Part shown: positions 19,316-29,306 of the stretch, piece after piece
Numbering within the stretch: the first letter of the stretch is position 1
How the letters are laid out: the number at the start of each line of letters is the position of its first letter
Origin: Streptomyces avermitilis MA-4680 = NBRC 14893
GTDB taxonomy: Bacteria > Actinomycetota > Actinomycetes > Streptomycetales > Streptomycetaceae
Length of the DNA stretch: 64,000 nt
Direction of reading: 5' to 3'
NCBI RefSeq assembly: GCF_000009765.2
Contig: NC_003155.5
Location: forward strand, 3,720,001 to 3,784,000
Notes under the pieces: model-generated
What the model was told of the DNA's origin: nothing
Database searches by the model: none
What the model saw: the letters and a program-made list of their open reading frames with translations, nothing else
Translations under genes and position numbers: made by a program

Positions 19316-20275
19316 ATGACCGCAAGCACCATCCGCCGTTCGACCGCCATACGCTCCCGGATAGCTGCGGTCGGCGCGATCGCGGTCGCGGGCACGCTGC
19401 TGCTCACCGGCTGCGGTGACCAGACCAAGAGCAAGAGCAACGAATCGGGCAGCAGCTCGTCGGGCTCGGCACCGCTGGCCGACAAGCTCCCCGAGTCGGT
19501 CCGGAACGCGGGTGTCGTCAAGGTCGGTTCGGACATCGCTTACGCGCCGGTCGAGTTCAAGGACAACTCCGGCAAGACGGTCGGCATCGACCCGGACCTG
19601 GCCGAGGCGATGGGCAAGCAGCTCGGGGTGAAATTCGAGTTCCAGAACGGCACCTTCGACACCCTGATCACGGGTCTGCGCTCCAAGCGGTACGACATCG
19701 CCATGTCCGCGATGACCGACACCAAGGACCGCCAGGAGGGCGTCGACTCCACCACCGGCAAGAAGGTGGGCGAGGGCGTCGACTTCATCGACTACTTCAC
19801 CGCGGGCGTGTCGATCTACACCCCCAAGGGCAAGACCCAGAACATCAAGACCTGGTCCGACCTGTGCGGCAAGAAGCTCGTGCTGCAGCGCGGCACGGTC
19901 TCCGAGGACCTCGCCAAGTCCGAGGCCAAGAAGTGTCCCAGTGGCAAGACCATCTCCATCCAGGCCTTCGACAACGACCAGCAGGCCCAGACCCGCCTGC
20001 GCGCGGGCGGTGCGGACGCCGGCTCCTCCGACTTCCCGGTCGCCGCGTACGCGGTGAAGACCTCCGGCGGCGGCAAGGACTTCCAGATCGTCGGCGAGCA
20101 GGTCGAGGCCGCGCCGTACGGCATCGCGGTCGCCAAGTCCAACACCCAGCTGCGGGACGCCCTTCAGGCCGCCCTCGACGCGATCATCAAGAACGGCGAG
20201 TACGACAAGATCATCGCGAAGTGGGGCGTCGAGGACGGCTCCGTCAAGGCAGCCCAGATCAACGGCGGCAAGTGA
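19316..20275 (+). CDS. polar amino-acid ABC transporter substrate-binding lipoprotein
   Basis: 319 aa. Lipoprotein signal with LLLTGC (lipidated Cys33), a Ser/Gly linker, then an SBP family 3 domain: VKVGSDIAYAPVEF, DPDLAEAMGKQLG, FDTLITGLRSKRYDI and GVSIYTPKG. It delivers glutamate/glutamine- or other polar amino-acid-type ligands. GGAGGA precedes the ATG. First gene of a three-gene operon with permease and ATPase; syntenic with SCO5260. Confidence 0.92.
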   Translation: MTASTIRRSTAIRSRIAAVGAIAVAGTLLLTGCGDQTKSKSNESGSSSSGSAPLADKLPESVRNAGVVKVGSDIAYAPVEFKDNSGKTVGIDPDLAEAMGKQLGVKFEFQNGTFDTLITGLRSKRYDIAMSAMTDTKDRQEGVDSTTGKKVGEGVDFIDYFTAGVSIYTPKGKTQNIKTWSDLCGKKLVLQRGTVSEDLAKSEAKKCPSGKTISIQAFDNDQQAQTRLRAGGADAGSSDFPVAAYAVKTSGGGKDFQIVGEQVEAAPYGIAVAKSNTQLRDALQAALDAIIKNGEYDKIIAKWGVEDGSVKAAQINGGK

Positions 20276-20308
20276 CCCGGAATCCACGGGCACTGAAAGG
20301 CAACATCC

Positions 20309-21243
20309 GTGACTGTTGACATCGACAAGACGACGGGCCCGGAGGGCACTCCCCCGGGCGGGCCGGAAGCCATCAAGGCCATTCCGGTCAGGCACTACGG
20401 GCGCTATGTCTCCGCCGTCATCGCCATCGCGATCCTGATCGCGATCATCTACGCGTTCGGCCAGGGCAAGATCAACTGGCACGCCGTACCGGACTACTTC
20501 TTCGACGACCGCATCCTCACGGGCGTCGGCAAGACGCTCCTGCTGACGGTGCTGTCGATGCTGATCGGCATCGTCGGCGGCATCCTGCTGGCCGTCATGC
20601 GCCTGTCGAAGAACCCGGTGACGTCGTCCATCGCCTGGTTCTACATCTGGTTCTTCCGCGGCACCCCGGTCCTGGTCCAGCTCATCATCTGGTTCAACCT
20701 GGGCCTGGTCTTCGAGTACATCAACCTCGGTCCGATCTACAAGGACTACTGGTCGAGCTTCATGACGCCGTTGCTGACGGCGCTCCTGGGACTCGGTCTG
20801 AACGAGGCCGCGTACATGGCGGAGATCTGCCGCGCGGGCCTGCTCTCGGTCGACGAGGGCCAGACCGAGGCCTCGCACGCGCTCGGCATGAGTCACAACA
20901 AAACCCTGCGCCGGATCGTGATCCCGCAGGCGATGCGTGTGATCGTGCCGCCCACGGGCAACGAGGTCATCAACATGCTGAAGACGACCTCGCTGGTGTC
21001 GGTCGTCCAGTATCCGGAACTCTTCCGCTACGCCCAGGACATCGGCCAGACGTCCGGCGCGCCCGTGGAGATGCTCTTCCTCGCCGCCGCCTGGTACCTG
21101 ATCATGACCTCGGTCCTCAGCATCGGGCAGTACTACGTCGAGCGGTACTACGCACGCGGTTCCAGCCGTAGTCTGCCGGCCACACCGTTCCAGAAGATCA
21201 AGGCCAACATGCTCTCGCTGGGCCGCCCGAGGGGAGGCACGGC

Positions 21244-21247
<4 letters not shown>
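20309..21247 (+). CDS. polar amino-acid ABC transporter permease (HisM/GlnP type)
   Basis: 312 aa with about five to six membrane helices after a 35-residue cytosolic N-terminus. The EAA-type loop EASHALGMSHNKTLRRIVIP contacts the ATPase. A single permease suggests a homodimer. GTG start 33 bases after the binding-protein stop. Its stop overlaps the ATG of the ATPase gene. Confidence 0.92.
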
Positions 21248-22020
<773 letters not shown>

Positions 22021-22035
<15 letters not shown>

Positions 22036-22095
22036 CGTCGAAGGTGCTGTAGCGGTACGTGCGTGAAGGGGCGGTACGGGATTCCCGTACCGCCC
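22021..22095 (+). terminator. terminator of the ABC operon, preceded by a 17-bp tandem duplication
   Basis: The 17-base unit TCGAAGGTGCTCTAGCG, which contains the stop codon, is repeated at 22038-22054 with one change. A perfect 12-bp stem GGGCGGTACGGG with a 3-base loop follows (22069-22095). Confidence 0.85.
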
Positions 22096-22163
22096 TTCGG
22101 CATGCGCCGTCACGGGAGCGGCGCAGGGTCAGATCTTGACCACCGTGCCGGGCCCTCCAGGGC

Positions 22164-22922
22164 TCACTTGACCGCGAGGATCAGCGTGTCCGAGGGCGAG
22201 CGCCACACCGGCCGGGCCTCGCCGAAGCCCTTCTCGCGCAGTACGCGCGCGTGCCACGCGGCGGACGGCATGTCACCGTCGGCGTGCTCCCCGTAGATCT
22301 CGAAGCGGCGGGCCGTCGGGGCCGCGAGCACCGGGTCCTGGGCGGCCAGCGCCCACCATTCGGCCCAGTCGAGGGCACCGTCCGCTTTGGCCTGATCCAT
22401 ACGGACGTGCCGCTGCGCCCGCTCCGCCGCGTTGATCCGGGGCGTCGACTCGTCGATCATGTGGTCCGCGTTCATGAAGACACCGCCGTCGCGGACCAGC
22501 TCCGCGACCTGACCGTAGAGGGCCGCGAGGGGTTCGCTGTGCAGCCAGTGGAGGGCGGTGGCGGTGAGTACGGCGTCGTACGCGTCGTACGGCAGCCGGG
22601 CGGGCCACTCGGGGTCCTTCAGGTCCGCGGTGACGAAGGAGACCCGCTCGTCGCCCGCGAACGTGCCCTCGGCGATGGTGAGCAGCGCGGGGTCGAGGTC
22701 GACGCCGGTGCTGGTCGCGTTCGGGAGACGGGCGAGCAGGCGGGCCGTGATGGTGCCCGTGCCGCAGGCGAGGTCGAGAACGCGCGGCTCGGGGCCGACG
22801 AGCGCCTCGACCATGTCGAGCATGATCCGGAAGCGCTCCTCGCGGTCCGGCATGTACCACTCCTGCTGCCGGTCCCAGCTTTCCTGCCAGGCGTGCCAGT
22901 CGGTTCCGGTCGTCGTGGTCAT
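22164..22922 (-). CDS. class I SAM-dependent methyltransferase
   Basis: 252 aa. Motif I RVLDLACGTGTITARLL, an acidic GVDLDPALL, and ALHWLHSEPL in the motif III/IV region. Trans-aconitate methyltransferase-like fold; substrate unknown. AAGGGG sits 6 bases before the chosen ATG; an in-frame start 27 bases upstream is less likely. Divergent from the CGNR-type gene. Confidence 0.85.
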   Translation of the reverse strand: MTTTTGTDWHAWQESWDRQQEWYMPDREERFRIMLDMVEALVGPEPRVLDLACGTGTITARLLARLPNATSTGVDLDPALLTIAEGTFAGDERVSFVTADLKDPEWPARLPYDAYDAVLTATALHWLHSEPLAALYGQVAELVRDGGVFMNADHMIDESTPRINAAERAQRHVRMDQAKADGALDWAEWWALAAQDPVLAAPTARRFEIYGEHADGDMPSAAWHARVLREKGFGEARPVWRSPSDTLILAVK

Positions 22923-23032
22923 GGAAGCCCCTTCTTCGCTCGGCCGCACCCTTACCCGTAATACCCTGGAAGCACGATCAGCTGTTACCTGACCGCACGC
23001 ACGACGATAGAGCGCCCTCGTAAGGACTACAA

Positions 23033-23662
23033 GTGGAACTGGCCTATTACTCGGATTACGCCGTACGTCTCGTCAACAGCGAGGAGCCGGCCCGGGGCAA
23101 GGACGCGCTCACCTCGGTGGAGGCCGTCCGCGACCTCTTCGGGGGCAACGCGTCGGCGGCCCGGCGCGCTACGGACGCGGACGTGACGCGGTTCCGTTCG
23201 GTCCGCGCGCGCCTGCGCGCGGTCTTCGAGGCGGCCGACGGCGGCGACGAGACGCTCGCCGTCGACCTGCTGAACTCGCTGCTGCTGGAATTCCCGGTGA
23301 GCCCGCAGATCTCGGGCCATGACCACCGGGACGACGACGGGCGCCCGTTGTGGCACATGCACCTGGCCGACCACCCGTCCAACGCGACCGCGGGCTACGC
23401 GGCGATCGCCACGATGGGCCTCGCGTTCCACCTCACCGAGTACGGCGTGGACCGCCTCGGCCTGTGCGAGGCGGCGCCGTGCCGCAACGCCTATCTGGAC
23501 ACCTCGACGAACCGCTCCCGGCGCTACTGCTCGGACCGCTGCGCCACCCGCGCGAACGTGGCCGCCTACCGGGCCCGCAAGCGCCTGGAGGCGGACCGGA
23601 CGGAGAGCACGGGCCGGGCGGCCGAGAGCGCCCAGAGCGCGAGCGCGAACGGCGAGCGCTGA
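23033..23662 (+). CDS. CGNR-type zinc finger / ABATE domain protein
   Basis: 209 aa. The N-terminal ABATE-like domain contains FRSVRARLRAVFEAAD. The C-terminal zinc finger is CEAAPCRNAYLD then YCSDRCATRANVAAYRARKR. The name-giving Cys-Gly-Asn-Arg is Cys-Ala-Thr-Arg here. A regulatory or stress role is proposed for the family, target unknown. The last 97 bases overlap the 3' end of sodX on the other strand. A Ser/Ala-rich tail encodes the overlap. Confidence 0.8.
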   Translation: MELAYYSDYAVRLVNSEEPARGKDALTSVEAVRDLFGGNASAARRATDADVTRFRSVRARLRAVFEAADGGDETLAVDLLNSLLLEFPVSPQISGHDHRDDDGRPLWHMHLADHPSNATAGYAAIATMGLAFHLTEYGVDRLGLCEAAPCRNAYLDTSTNRSRRYCSDRCATRANVAAYRARKRLEADRTESTGRAAESAQSASANGER

Positions 23663-24000
23663 CCCTCCTTGCGCGGCCGGTACCGGAACCGCACCTTCCC
23701 GAGGACGAATTCCTCGGGAACGGTGCCGTAGTCGGTGCTGTCCCCGCCCGCGTAGGGGTTGTCCCCGAGCACCCACCAGCCGCCCTCGCGCCGCTCCACG
23801 GCCCGCTTCACGACGAGCAGATCCTGCTGGAAGGGATGCCGCAGCACGACGATGTCGCCGGGCCTGACGCGCGCCCCGTACTGAAGTAGCAGCCGATCCC
23901 CGTGCTGAAGCGTGGGGACCATCGACGGTCCCGTCACCTCGGCCGCCCCGAACGGCAGCACGGCCCTCCCACGCTCGGTCTCCTGCGACAGCTCCGGCAT
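23566..24000 (-). CDS. sodX: nickel-type superoxide dismutase maturation protease SodX
   Basis: 144 aa, signal-peptidase S24/S26 fold without a membrane anchor. The nucleophile Ser lies in VTGPSMVPTLQHGDRLLLQ and the Lys base in LLVVKRAVERR; GDNPYAGGDSTDYG is the conserved box. It removes the N-terminal extension of SodN so that His1 can bind nickel. GGGGAGG 8 bases upstream supports the start at 24000; an in-frame start at 24069 has no such site. Divergent from its substrate gene. Confidence 0.88.
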   Translation of the reverse strand: MPELSQETERGRAVLPFGAAEVTGPSMVPTLQHGDRLLLQYGARVRPGDIVVLRHPFQQDLLVVKRAVERREGGWWVLGDNPYAGGDSTDYGTVPEEFVLGKVRFRYRPRKEGQRSPFALALWALSAARPVLSVRSASRRLRAR

Positions 24001-24146
24001 CACCGGCACCTCCCCGGTCCGATCCTCCACCAGTCCCAGTTTCACCCTGGACTTTTGTCGTAAGCCCATGGGGGCACTCGCGAAAAGACGTCTCCTACGG
24101 AGTAATGTCCCACCTGAGAAGACGATCACGAGGAAGGACAGCTCAA

Positions 24147-24541
24147 TGCTCTCCCGCCTGTTTGCCCCCAAGGTCAAGGTCAGCGCGCACTGCGACCTGC
24201 CCTGCGGTGTGTACGACCCGGCCCAGGCCCGCATCGAGGCGGAGTCGGTGAAGGCCGTCCAGGAAAAGATGGCCGGCAACGACGACCCGCACTTCCAGGC
24301 TCGCGCCACGGTCATCAAGGAGCAGCGCGCCGAGCTCGCCAAGCACCACGTGTCGGTGCTCTGGAGCGACTACTTCAAGCCCCCGCACTTCGAGAAGTAC
24401 CCGGAGCTGCACCAGCTGGTCAACGACACCCTGAAGGCCCTCTCGGCCGCCAAGGCGTCCACGGACCCGGCCACGGGCCAGAAGGCGCTGGACTACATCG
24501 CCCAGATCGACAAGATCTTCTGGGAGACCAAGAAGGCCTGA
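24147..24541 (+). CDS. sodN: nickel superoxide dismutase SodN
   Basis: 131 aa, cytosolic homohexameric enzyme that dismutes superoxide. A 14-residue leader (MLSRLFAPKVKVSA) precedes the Ni hook HCDLPCGVY, whose His1, Cys2 and Cys6 bind Ni after cleavage by SodX. GAGGAAGGA lies before the ATG. The length is standard. In Streptomyces this gene responds to nickel; no operator was identified in the 146-base divergent spacer. Confidence 0.96.
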
Positions 24542-24594
24542 TCCTGGATCAAGCCGTTTGACCCGCGACCCTGTCGGTCGCTCGGTCTTCCTGC

Positions 24595-24655
24595 CCGCAC
24601 CCGGCCCGTGGGCCGCCGAACACGGCGGCCGTGACGGTCCGGGTGCGGTCTTTTT
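24595..24655 (+). terminator. sodN terminator
   Basis: Outer stem CCGCACCCGG (24595-24604) pairs with CCGGGTGCGG (24639-24648) around an inner CCGCCG/CGGCGG hairpin, followed by TCTTTTTTG. Canonical intrinsic terminator. Confidence 0.92.
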
Positions 24656-24667
24656 TGTCTCGACTTC

Positions 24668-24835
24668 GACGTCACGGATCCGGCGTCACGGATCCGGCGT
24701 CACGGATCCGACGTCACACACCCGGCGCCTCGGACCCGACGTCACACACCCGGCATCACGCACCCGACGCCACACACCCGGCATCACGGATCCGGCGCCT
24801 CGGACCCGGCGTCACGGACCCGACGCCTCGACACC
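24668..24835. repeat. 14-bp minisatellite, 12 units
   Basis: Twelve consecutive 14-base units without gaps, of the type GGCGTCACGGATCC / GACGTCACACACCC / GGCGCCTCGGACCC. The first three are nearly identical and later units diverge. It lies between the convergent sodN and MarR genes, at the left edge of the terpenoid cluster. All translations are low complexity and no gene is called. Confidence 0.93.
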
Positions 24836-24874
24836 GAGGTCCCTGTCCGAGTGCGACGTCTCCCCCGGGCGCCC

Positions 24875-25384
24875 CTAGGGTCGGCCCCGTCCGATTTCCG
24901 CCAGGCGGGCCAGGGCCGGCAGGGCGTCGGCGATCGCCTGGCGCTGTTCGGGGGCCAGTTGGGCCACCAGCGGGGTGAGGTGCCGCGTCCGGTCCTCGTG
25001 GCGCGAGCGGCCGATCTTGCGGCCCGCCTCGGTGATGTGGACGAGGACGGCGCGGCCGTCGCTCGGGTCGGACCGGCGCTCCACCAGCCCGTCGCGCTCC
25101 AGCCGGGTGACCAGCTGCGTGATGCCGGGCTGGCTGACCTGCTCGGTCCTGGCCAGATCGGTCAGCCGCATCGGGCTGCCGCCGAACGCGAGGGTGTCCA
25201 GCACCGACAGCGTCGTGAAGGACAGCTTCTCCAGCATCGGGAGCCGGATGTAGAAGCGGTTGAAGTTCTCGATCGCCGTGGTGAACGCGTCCACGTCCAG
25301 CTCGGCGTGCGCCTCTTCGCCCGGCTTTTCGGCGAGCTCGTCGTTGAGCTCTTCGTTCACATCTTGGTTCTTGGTGTCGTGCAC
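24875..25384 (-). CDS. penR: MarR-family regulator, PenR/PntR type
   Basis: 169 aa. The winged helix is about residues 50-150: RLTDLARTEQVSQPGITQLV (recognition region) and DPSDGRAVLVHITEAGR (wing). The first 30 residues are acidic. It is divergent from gap1 across 112 bases, the arrangement of the pentalenolactone-responsive MarR repressor in pen/pnt clusters, where the antibiotic releases the repressor from the shared intergenic region. GTG start; no strong ribosome site seen. Confidence 0.85.
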   Translation of the reverse strand: MHDTKNQDVNEELNDELAEKPGEEAHAELDVDAFTTAIENFNRFYIRLPMLEKLSFTTLSVLDTLAFGGSPMRLTDLARTEQVSQPGITQLVTRLERDGLVERRSDPSDGRAVLVHITEAGRKIGRSRHEDRTRHLTPLVAQLAPEQRQAIADALPALARLAEIGRGRP

Positions 25385-25496
25385 CCCAGAAATATATCGT
25401 GAACTTATGTAAGCTGCTTATGCTGTTGCGGCGGATGCCCCGTGTGCCGCCACCCGCGGGGCGCGTCATACCTGGTCAGCGCTAGGAGAGGGATCC
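25385..25496. promoter_or_regulatory. penR-gap1 divergent control region
   Basis: AT-rich centre (25391-25423) in GC-rich surroundings. CTTATGTAAG (25404-25413) is an inverted repeat CTTA/TAAG, and CTTATG recurs at 25417. TATATT on the minus strand could be the penR -10. A MarR dimer site is expected here. GGAGAGG near 25488 is the gap1 ribosome site. Confidence 0.55.
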
Positions 25497-26501
<1,005 letters not shown>

Positions 26502-26516
26502 CGGCAGCGGCAACGA

Positions 26517-26553
26517 CGGAGTCCGGCGGGCAACGACGCCCCGCCGGACTCCG
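26517..26553 (+). terminator. gap1 terminator
   Basis: Perfect 14-bp stem CGGAGTCCGGCGGG with a 9-base loop, 15 bases after the gap1 stop. It separates gap1 from the biosynthetic genes. Confidence 0.9.
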
Positions 26554-26861
26554 CATGTGTGCGGCCGCTTCCCGGGTGAATTCAACCATGCATTTCAGGC
26601 CTTTTATGCAGAGCGTGTATTCACTACTGCCGATATCAGCCGCCGGCCGTGCACACAAAGGAGAGCCGGTCATCACACATGGGCGCGGCAACGGTTCTGG
26701 TTAAATCCTGGTGAACGAAAGTCTCCACATGCACGAATTCAAGCCAGTCGGCCGGAACCGGCACACTATATCCGCAAATCGTTATGGCATTGCGCCCCCA
26801 ATGCGCGGTAGTGTTTGATTGCAGTACCACGGCCACTGAGGTCTCACAAGGAGATGAATCT
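26554..26861 (+). promoter_or_regulatory. promoter region of the ptlH-led operon
   Basis: 308 bases without a gene, lower in GC than the flanks. AAGGAGATG (ptlH ribosome site, about 26848-26856) is the only certain element. AAATCGTTATGG near 26777 and GTAGTGTTTGATT near 26808 are possible promoter parts. No exact copy of the penR-gap1 CTTATGTAAG motif is present. Confidence 0.4.
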
Positions 26862-27719
26862 GTGACGAACGTGACTGGGGACTACACGGACTGCACTCCT
26901 CTGCTCGGCGACCGAGCGGCACTCGACAGCTTCTACGAGGAACACGGCTACTTATTCCTGCGGAACGTACTCGACCGTGACCTCGTCAAAACGGTGGCGG
27001 AGCAGATGCGGGAAGGACTCGTCGCGCTCGGTGCCGCGGATCCGCACGCCACGCTCGAGGAACTCACGATCGACTCCTTCGAGTCGGTCGACGAAGTGGC
27101 CATGCACGACTACGTCAAATACGACGCATTCTGGAACAACCCGTCGACCATCAAGGTTTTCGAGCAGGTGTTCGGCGAGCCGGTATTCGTGTTCCTCTCC
27201 ACGACCATCCGGTACTACCCGTCGCAGGCGGGCTCCGAGGAGCCGTCCTTCCACTACCTGACGCCGTTTCACCAGGACGGCTTCTACATAGGGCCCAACC
27301 AGGACTTTCGCACCTTCTGGATCCCCCTGATACGGACGACCAGGGAGTCCGGAGGTGTCGCGCTGGCGGACGGCAGCCACCGGCGCGGAAAGCGCGACCA
27401 CGTGCTCAACGAGTCCTTCCGCAGGTTCGGCCACCCGGTGCGCGGAATTCCGCCGACGGAGGTGAGTGAGGACGAACACCTGCTGCACTCCCCCATGGAG
27501 CCGGGAGACATCCTCCTCTTTCATGCGCACATGTGCCACAAATCAATTCCGAACCTGTCGAAGGACCCGCGCCTCATGCGGATGTCGATGGACACCCGGG
27601 TACAGCCCGCGAAATCCCACCGCGGCTTCAACGCAATGACGCCCTGGACGGAATCGGCAAAGGACGCGTCAAAGGGAATCATGGCGAAGATCACCGGTAC
27701 CCCCACCGACGTGGAATGA
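26862..27719 (+). CDS. ptlH: 1-deoxypentalenate 11-beta-hydroxylase (Fe(II)/2-oxoglutarate dioxygenase)
   Basis: 285 aa, phytanoyl-CoA hydroxylase family. It hydroxylates C11 of 1-deoxypentalenic acid using O2 and 2-oxoglutarate. Iron ligands His137 and Asp139 (TPFHQDGFYIG) and His226 (MCHKSIP) and the arginines Arg117 and Arg188 fall at the positions I recall from the PtlH structure. GTG start with AAGGAGA upstream. Codon 31 is TTA (26952-26954), so translation probably needs bldA tRNA. Confidence 0.95.
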   Translation: MTNVTGDYTDCTPLLGDRAALDSFYEEHGYLFLRNVLDRDLVKTVAEQMREGLVALGAADPHATLEELTIDSFESVDEVAMHDYVKYDAFWNNPSTIKVFEQVFGEPVFVFLSTTIRYYPSQAGSEEPSFHYLTPFHQDGFYIGPNQDFRTFWIPLIRTTRESGGVALADGSHRRGKRDHVLNESFRRFGHPVRGIPPTEVSEDEHLLHSPMEPGDILLFHAHMCHKSIPNLSKDPRLMRMSMDTRVQPAKSHRGFNAMTPWTESAKDASKGIMAKITGTPTDVE

Positions 27720-27776
27720 CGACCAACCCCCACCCGGAGATTTTCCCCGGCGGGCGTCGATTCGAAAAACAGAGGT

Positions 27777-29231
27777 ATGGATTTGACTTCAGAGACGTCG
27801 CCCGCAGGTGGCCCGGTGGAAAAGGAAGATCTGGTCCGCCAGGGCAGTGACAAACCAGCGGGATTATCGGGCGCCGGCCTGGCAGTGATCCTGACGGGCT
27901 TCGCGCTGTCCATCGCCGACTTCTTCATCGTCAACGTGGCGCTGGCCACGGTGAAACACGACCTCCACGCATCCGATGCCGAGCTGGAGCTGGTCGTGTC
28001 CGGCTACGGAATCACCTATGCGCTCGGCCTGGTCATGGGCGGGCGTCTGGGAGACGCGTTCGGCAGACGACGTCTCTTCCGTGACGGCCTGATCGCGTTC
28101 ACGATCACGTCGGCACTGTGCGGCTTCGCGCCGAACGTCACCTTCCTCATCGCCGCCCGTCTGTTGCAGGGCGCGGCCGCCGCGATGCTCGTACCGCAGG
28201 TGCTGGGCACCATCCAGGCGGCGACCGACGGCGCGTCCCGCGCCCGGGCGATCAGCCTCTACGGCGCCACCGCCGGGATCGCGGCGGTGGCCGGACAGAT
28301 CATCGGCGGATTCCTGCTGATGCTCGACATCGGCGACTCCGGCTGGCGATCCGTGTTCATGATCAATGTGCCGATCGGTCTGGTGGCGCTGCTGCTGGTC
28401 CGGCGCATGCCCGCCACCAAGGCGGACCGGAAACCGGGCCTCGACCTGCTCGGCACGGCCCTGTTCGGGGTGACCATGGTCTGCGTGCTGATGGTGATCG
28501 TCGAGGGCAGGTCGCTCGGCTGGCCGGTCTGGCTGTGGTCACTGCTGGTGGTCGCCGCCGTCGCGGCCGTGACTCTGGTCAGGGTCGAGCGCGGGCTGGA
28601 GGCCCGGGGCGGTTCACCGTTGCTTCCCCCCTCGATCCTGGCCCGCCACAGCATGCGCACGGGGCTGATGGCGGTCGTGCCCTTCTCCATCGGGTTCGGC
28701 AGCTTCCTGTTCGTCTACACCCTGGTCGCGCAGGACAAGCTGGGCCTCGGGGCGCTGGCCTCGGCCGGCGTGCTGTCCCCGTTCGCCTCGTCCTTCTTCG
28801 TGGTCTCGCTGTTCACCCCGAAGATCACGGCCCGTATCGGCCGGCGCATCGTGTCGGTGGGCGCGGTCGTCCAGGGCACGGGCCTGCTGCTGCTCGCCCT
28901 CCTGATCGGAGTGGAGTGGCCGCATCTGCCGCTCCTGCTGGTCCTGGCGGTGCTCGCCTTCACCGGCATCGGCCAGGCTCTGATCGGACCGACACTGCTG
29001 AGGATGGTGCTCGCCGACGTACCCCCCGCGTCGGCGGGCACCGGCAGTGGAGTGCTGGTCACCAGCCAGCAGACGGCAACGGCCCTGGGCGTCACGGTCG
29101 GCGGGACCCTCTACCTCACCCTCGCGAGCTCGCTCGGCGACGCGTCCGGGGCGGTGCTCGTCCTCGTTCTGCTGGCCCTGTTCTCCGCGGTCATCTTCGC
29201 CCTGAGCCTGCGGCTGCCCGAGCCGCGCTAG
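27777..29231 (+). CDS. ptlG: MFS transporter, DHA2-type 14-TM exporter
   Basis: 484 aa with about 14 membrane helices. Motif A GGRLGDAFGRRRLF between TM2 and TM3; a 35-residue cytosolic N-terminus. Drug:H+ antiporter-2 family, so export of the lactone is the likely role. AGAGG lies before the ATG. Codon 30 is TTA (27864-27866). In the same-strand series 57 bases after ptlH. Confidence 0.9.
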   Translation: MDLTSETSPAGGPVEKEDLVRQGSDKPAGLSGAGLAVILTGFALSIADFFIVNVALATVKHDLHASDAELELVVSGYGITYALGLVMGGRLGDAFGRRRLFRDGLIAFTITSALCGFAPNVTFLIAARLLQGAAAAMLVPQVLGTIQAATDGASRARAISLYGATAGIAAVAGQIIGGFLLMLDIGDSGWRSVFMINVPIGLVALLLVRRMPATKADRKPGLDLLGTALFGVTMVCVLMVIVEGRSLGWPVWLWSLLVVAAVAAVTLVRVERGLEARGGSPLLPPSILARHSMRTGLMAVVPFSIGFGSFLFVYTLVAQDKLGLGALASAGVLSPFASSFFVVSLFTPKITARIGRRIVSVGAVVQGTGLLLLALLIGVEWPHLPLLLVLAVLAFTGIGQALIGPTLLRMVLADVPPASAGTGSGVLVTSQQTATALGVTVGGTLYLTLASSLGDASGAVLVLVLLALFSAVIFALSLRLPEPR

Positions 29232-29306
29232 CCGACAGCCGCTGCCCGAGCCGCGCCGGCCGACAGACGCGGAAGAACCGCTCGCCGACACACGTGGAGA
29301 AGCTGC

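Noticed and set aside
24001..24069. Longer SodX N-terminus starting at 24069
   Set aside because: The internal ATG at 24000 has GGGGAGG at ideal distance; the upstream one has none, and its sequence lies in the sodN promoter region.
24668..24835. CRISPR array
   Set aside because: The 14-bp units are contiguous, with no spacers and no cas genes nearby.
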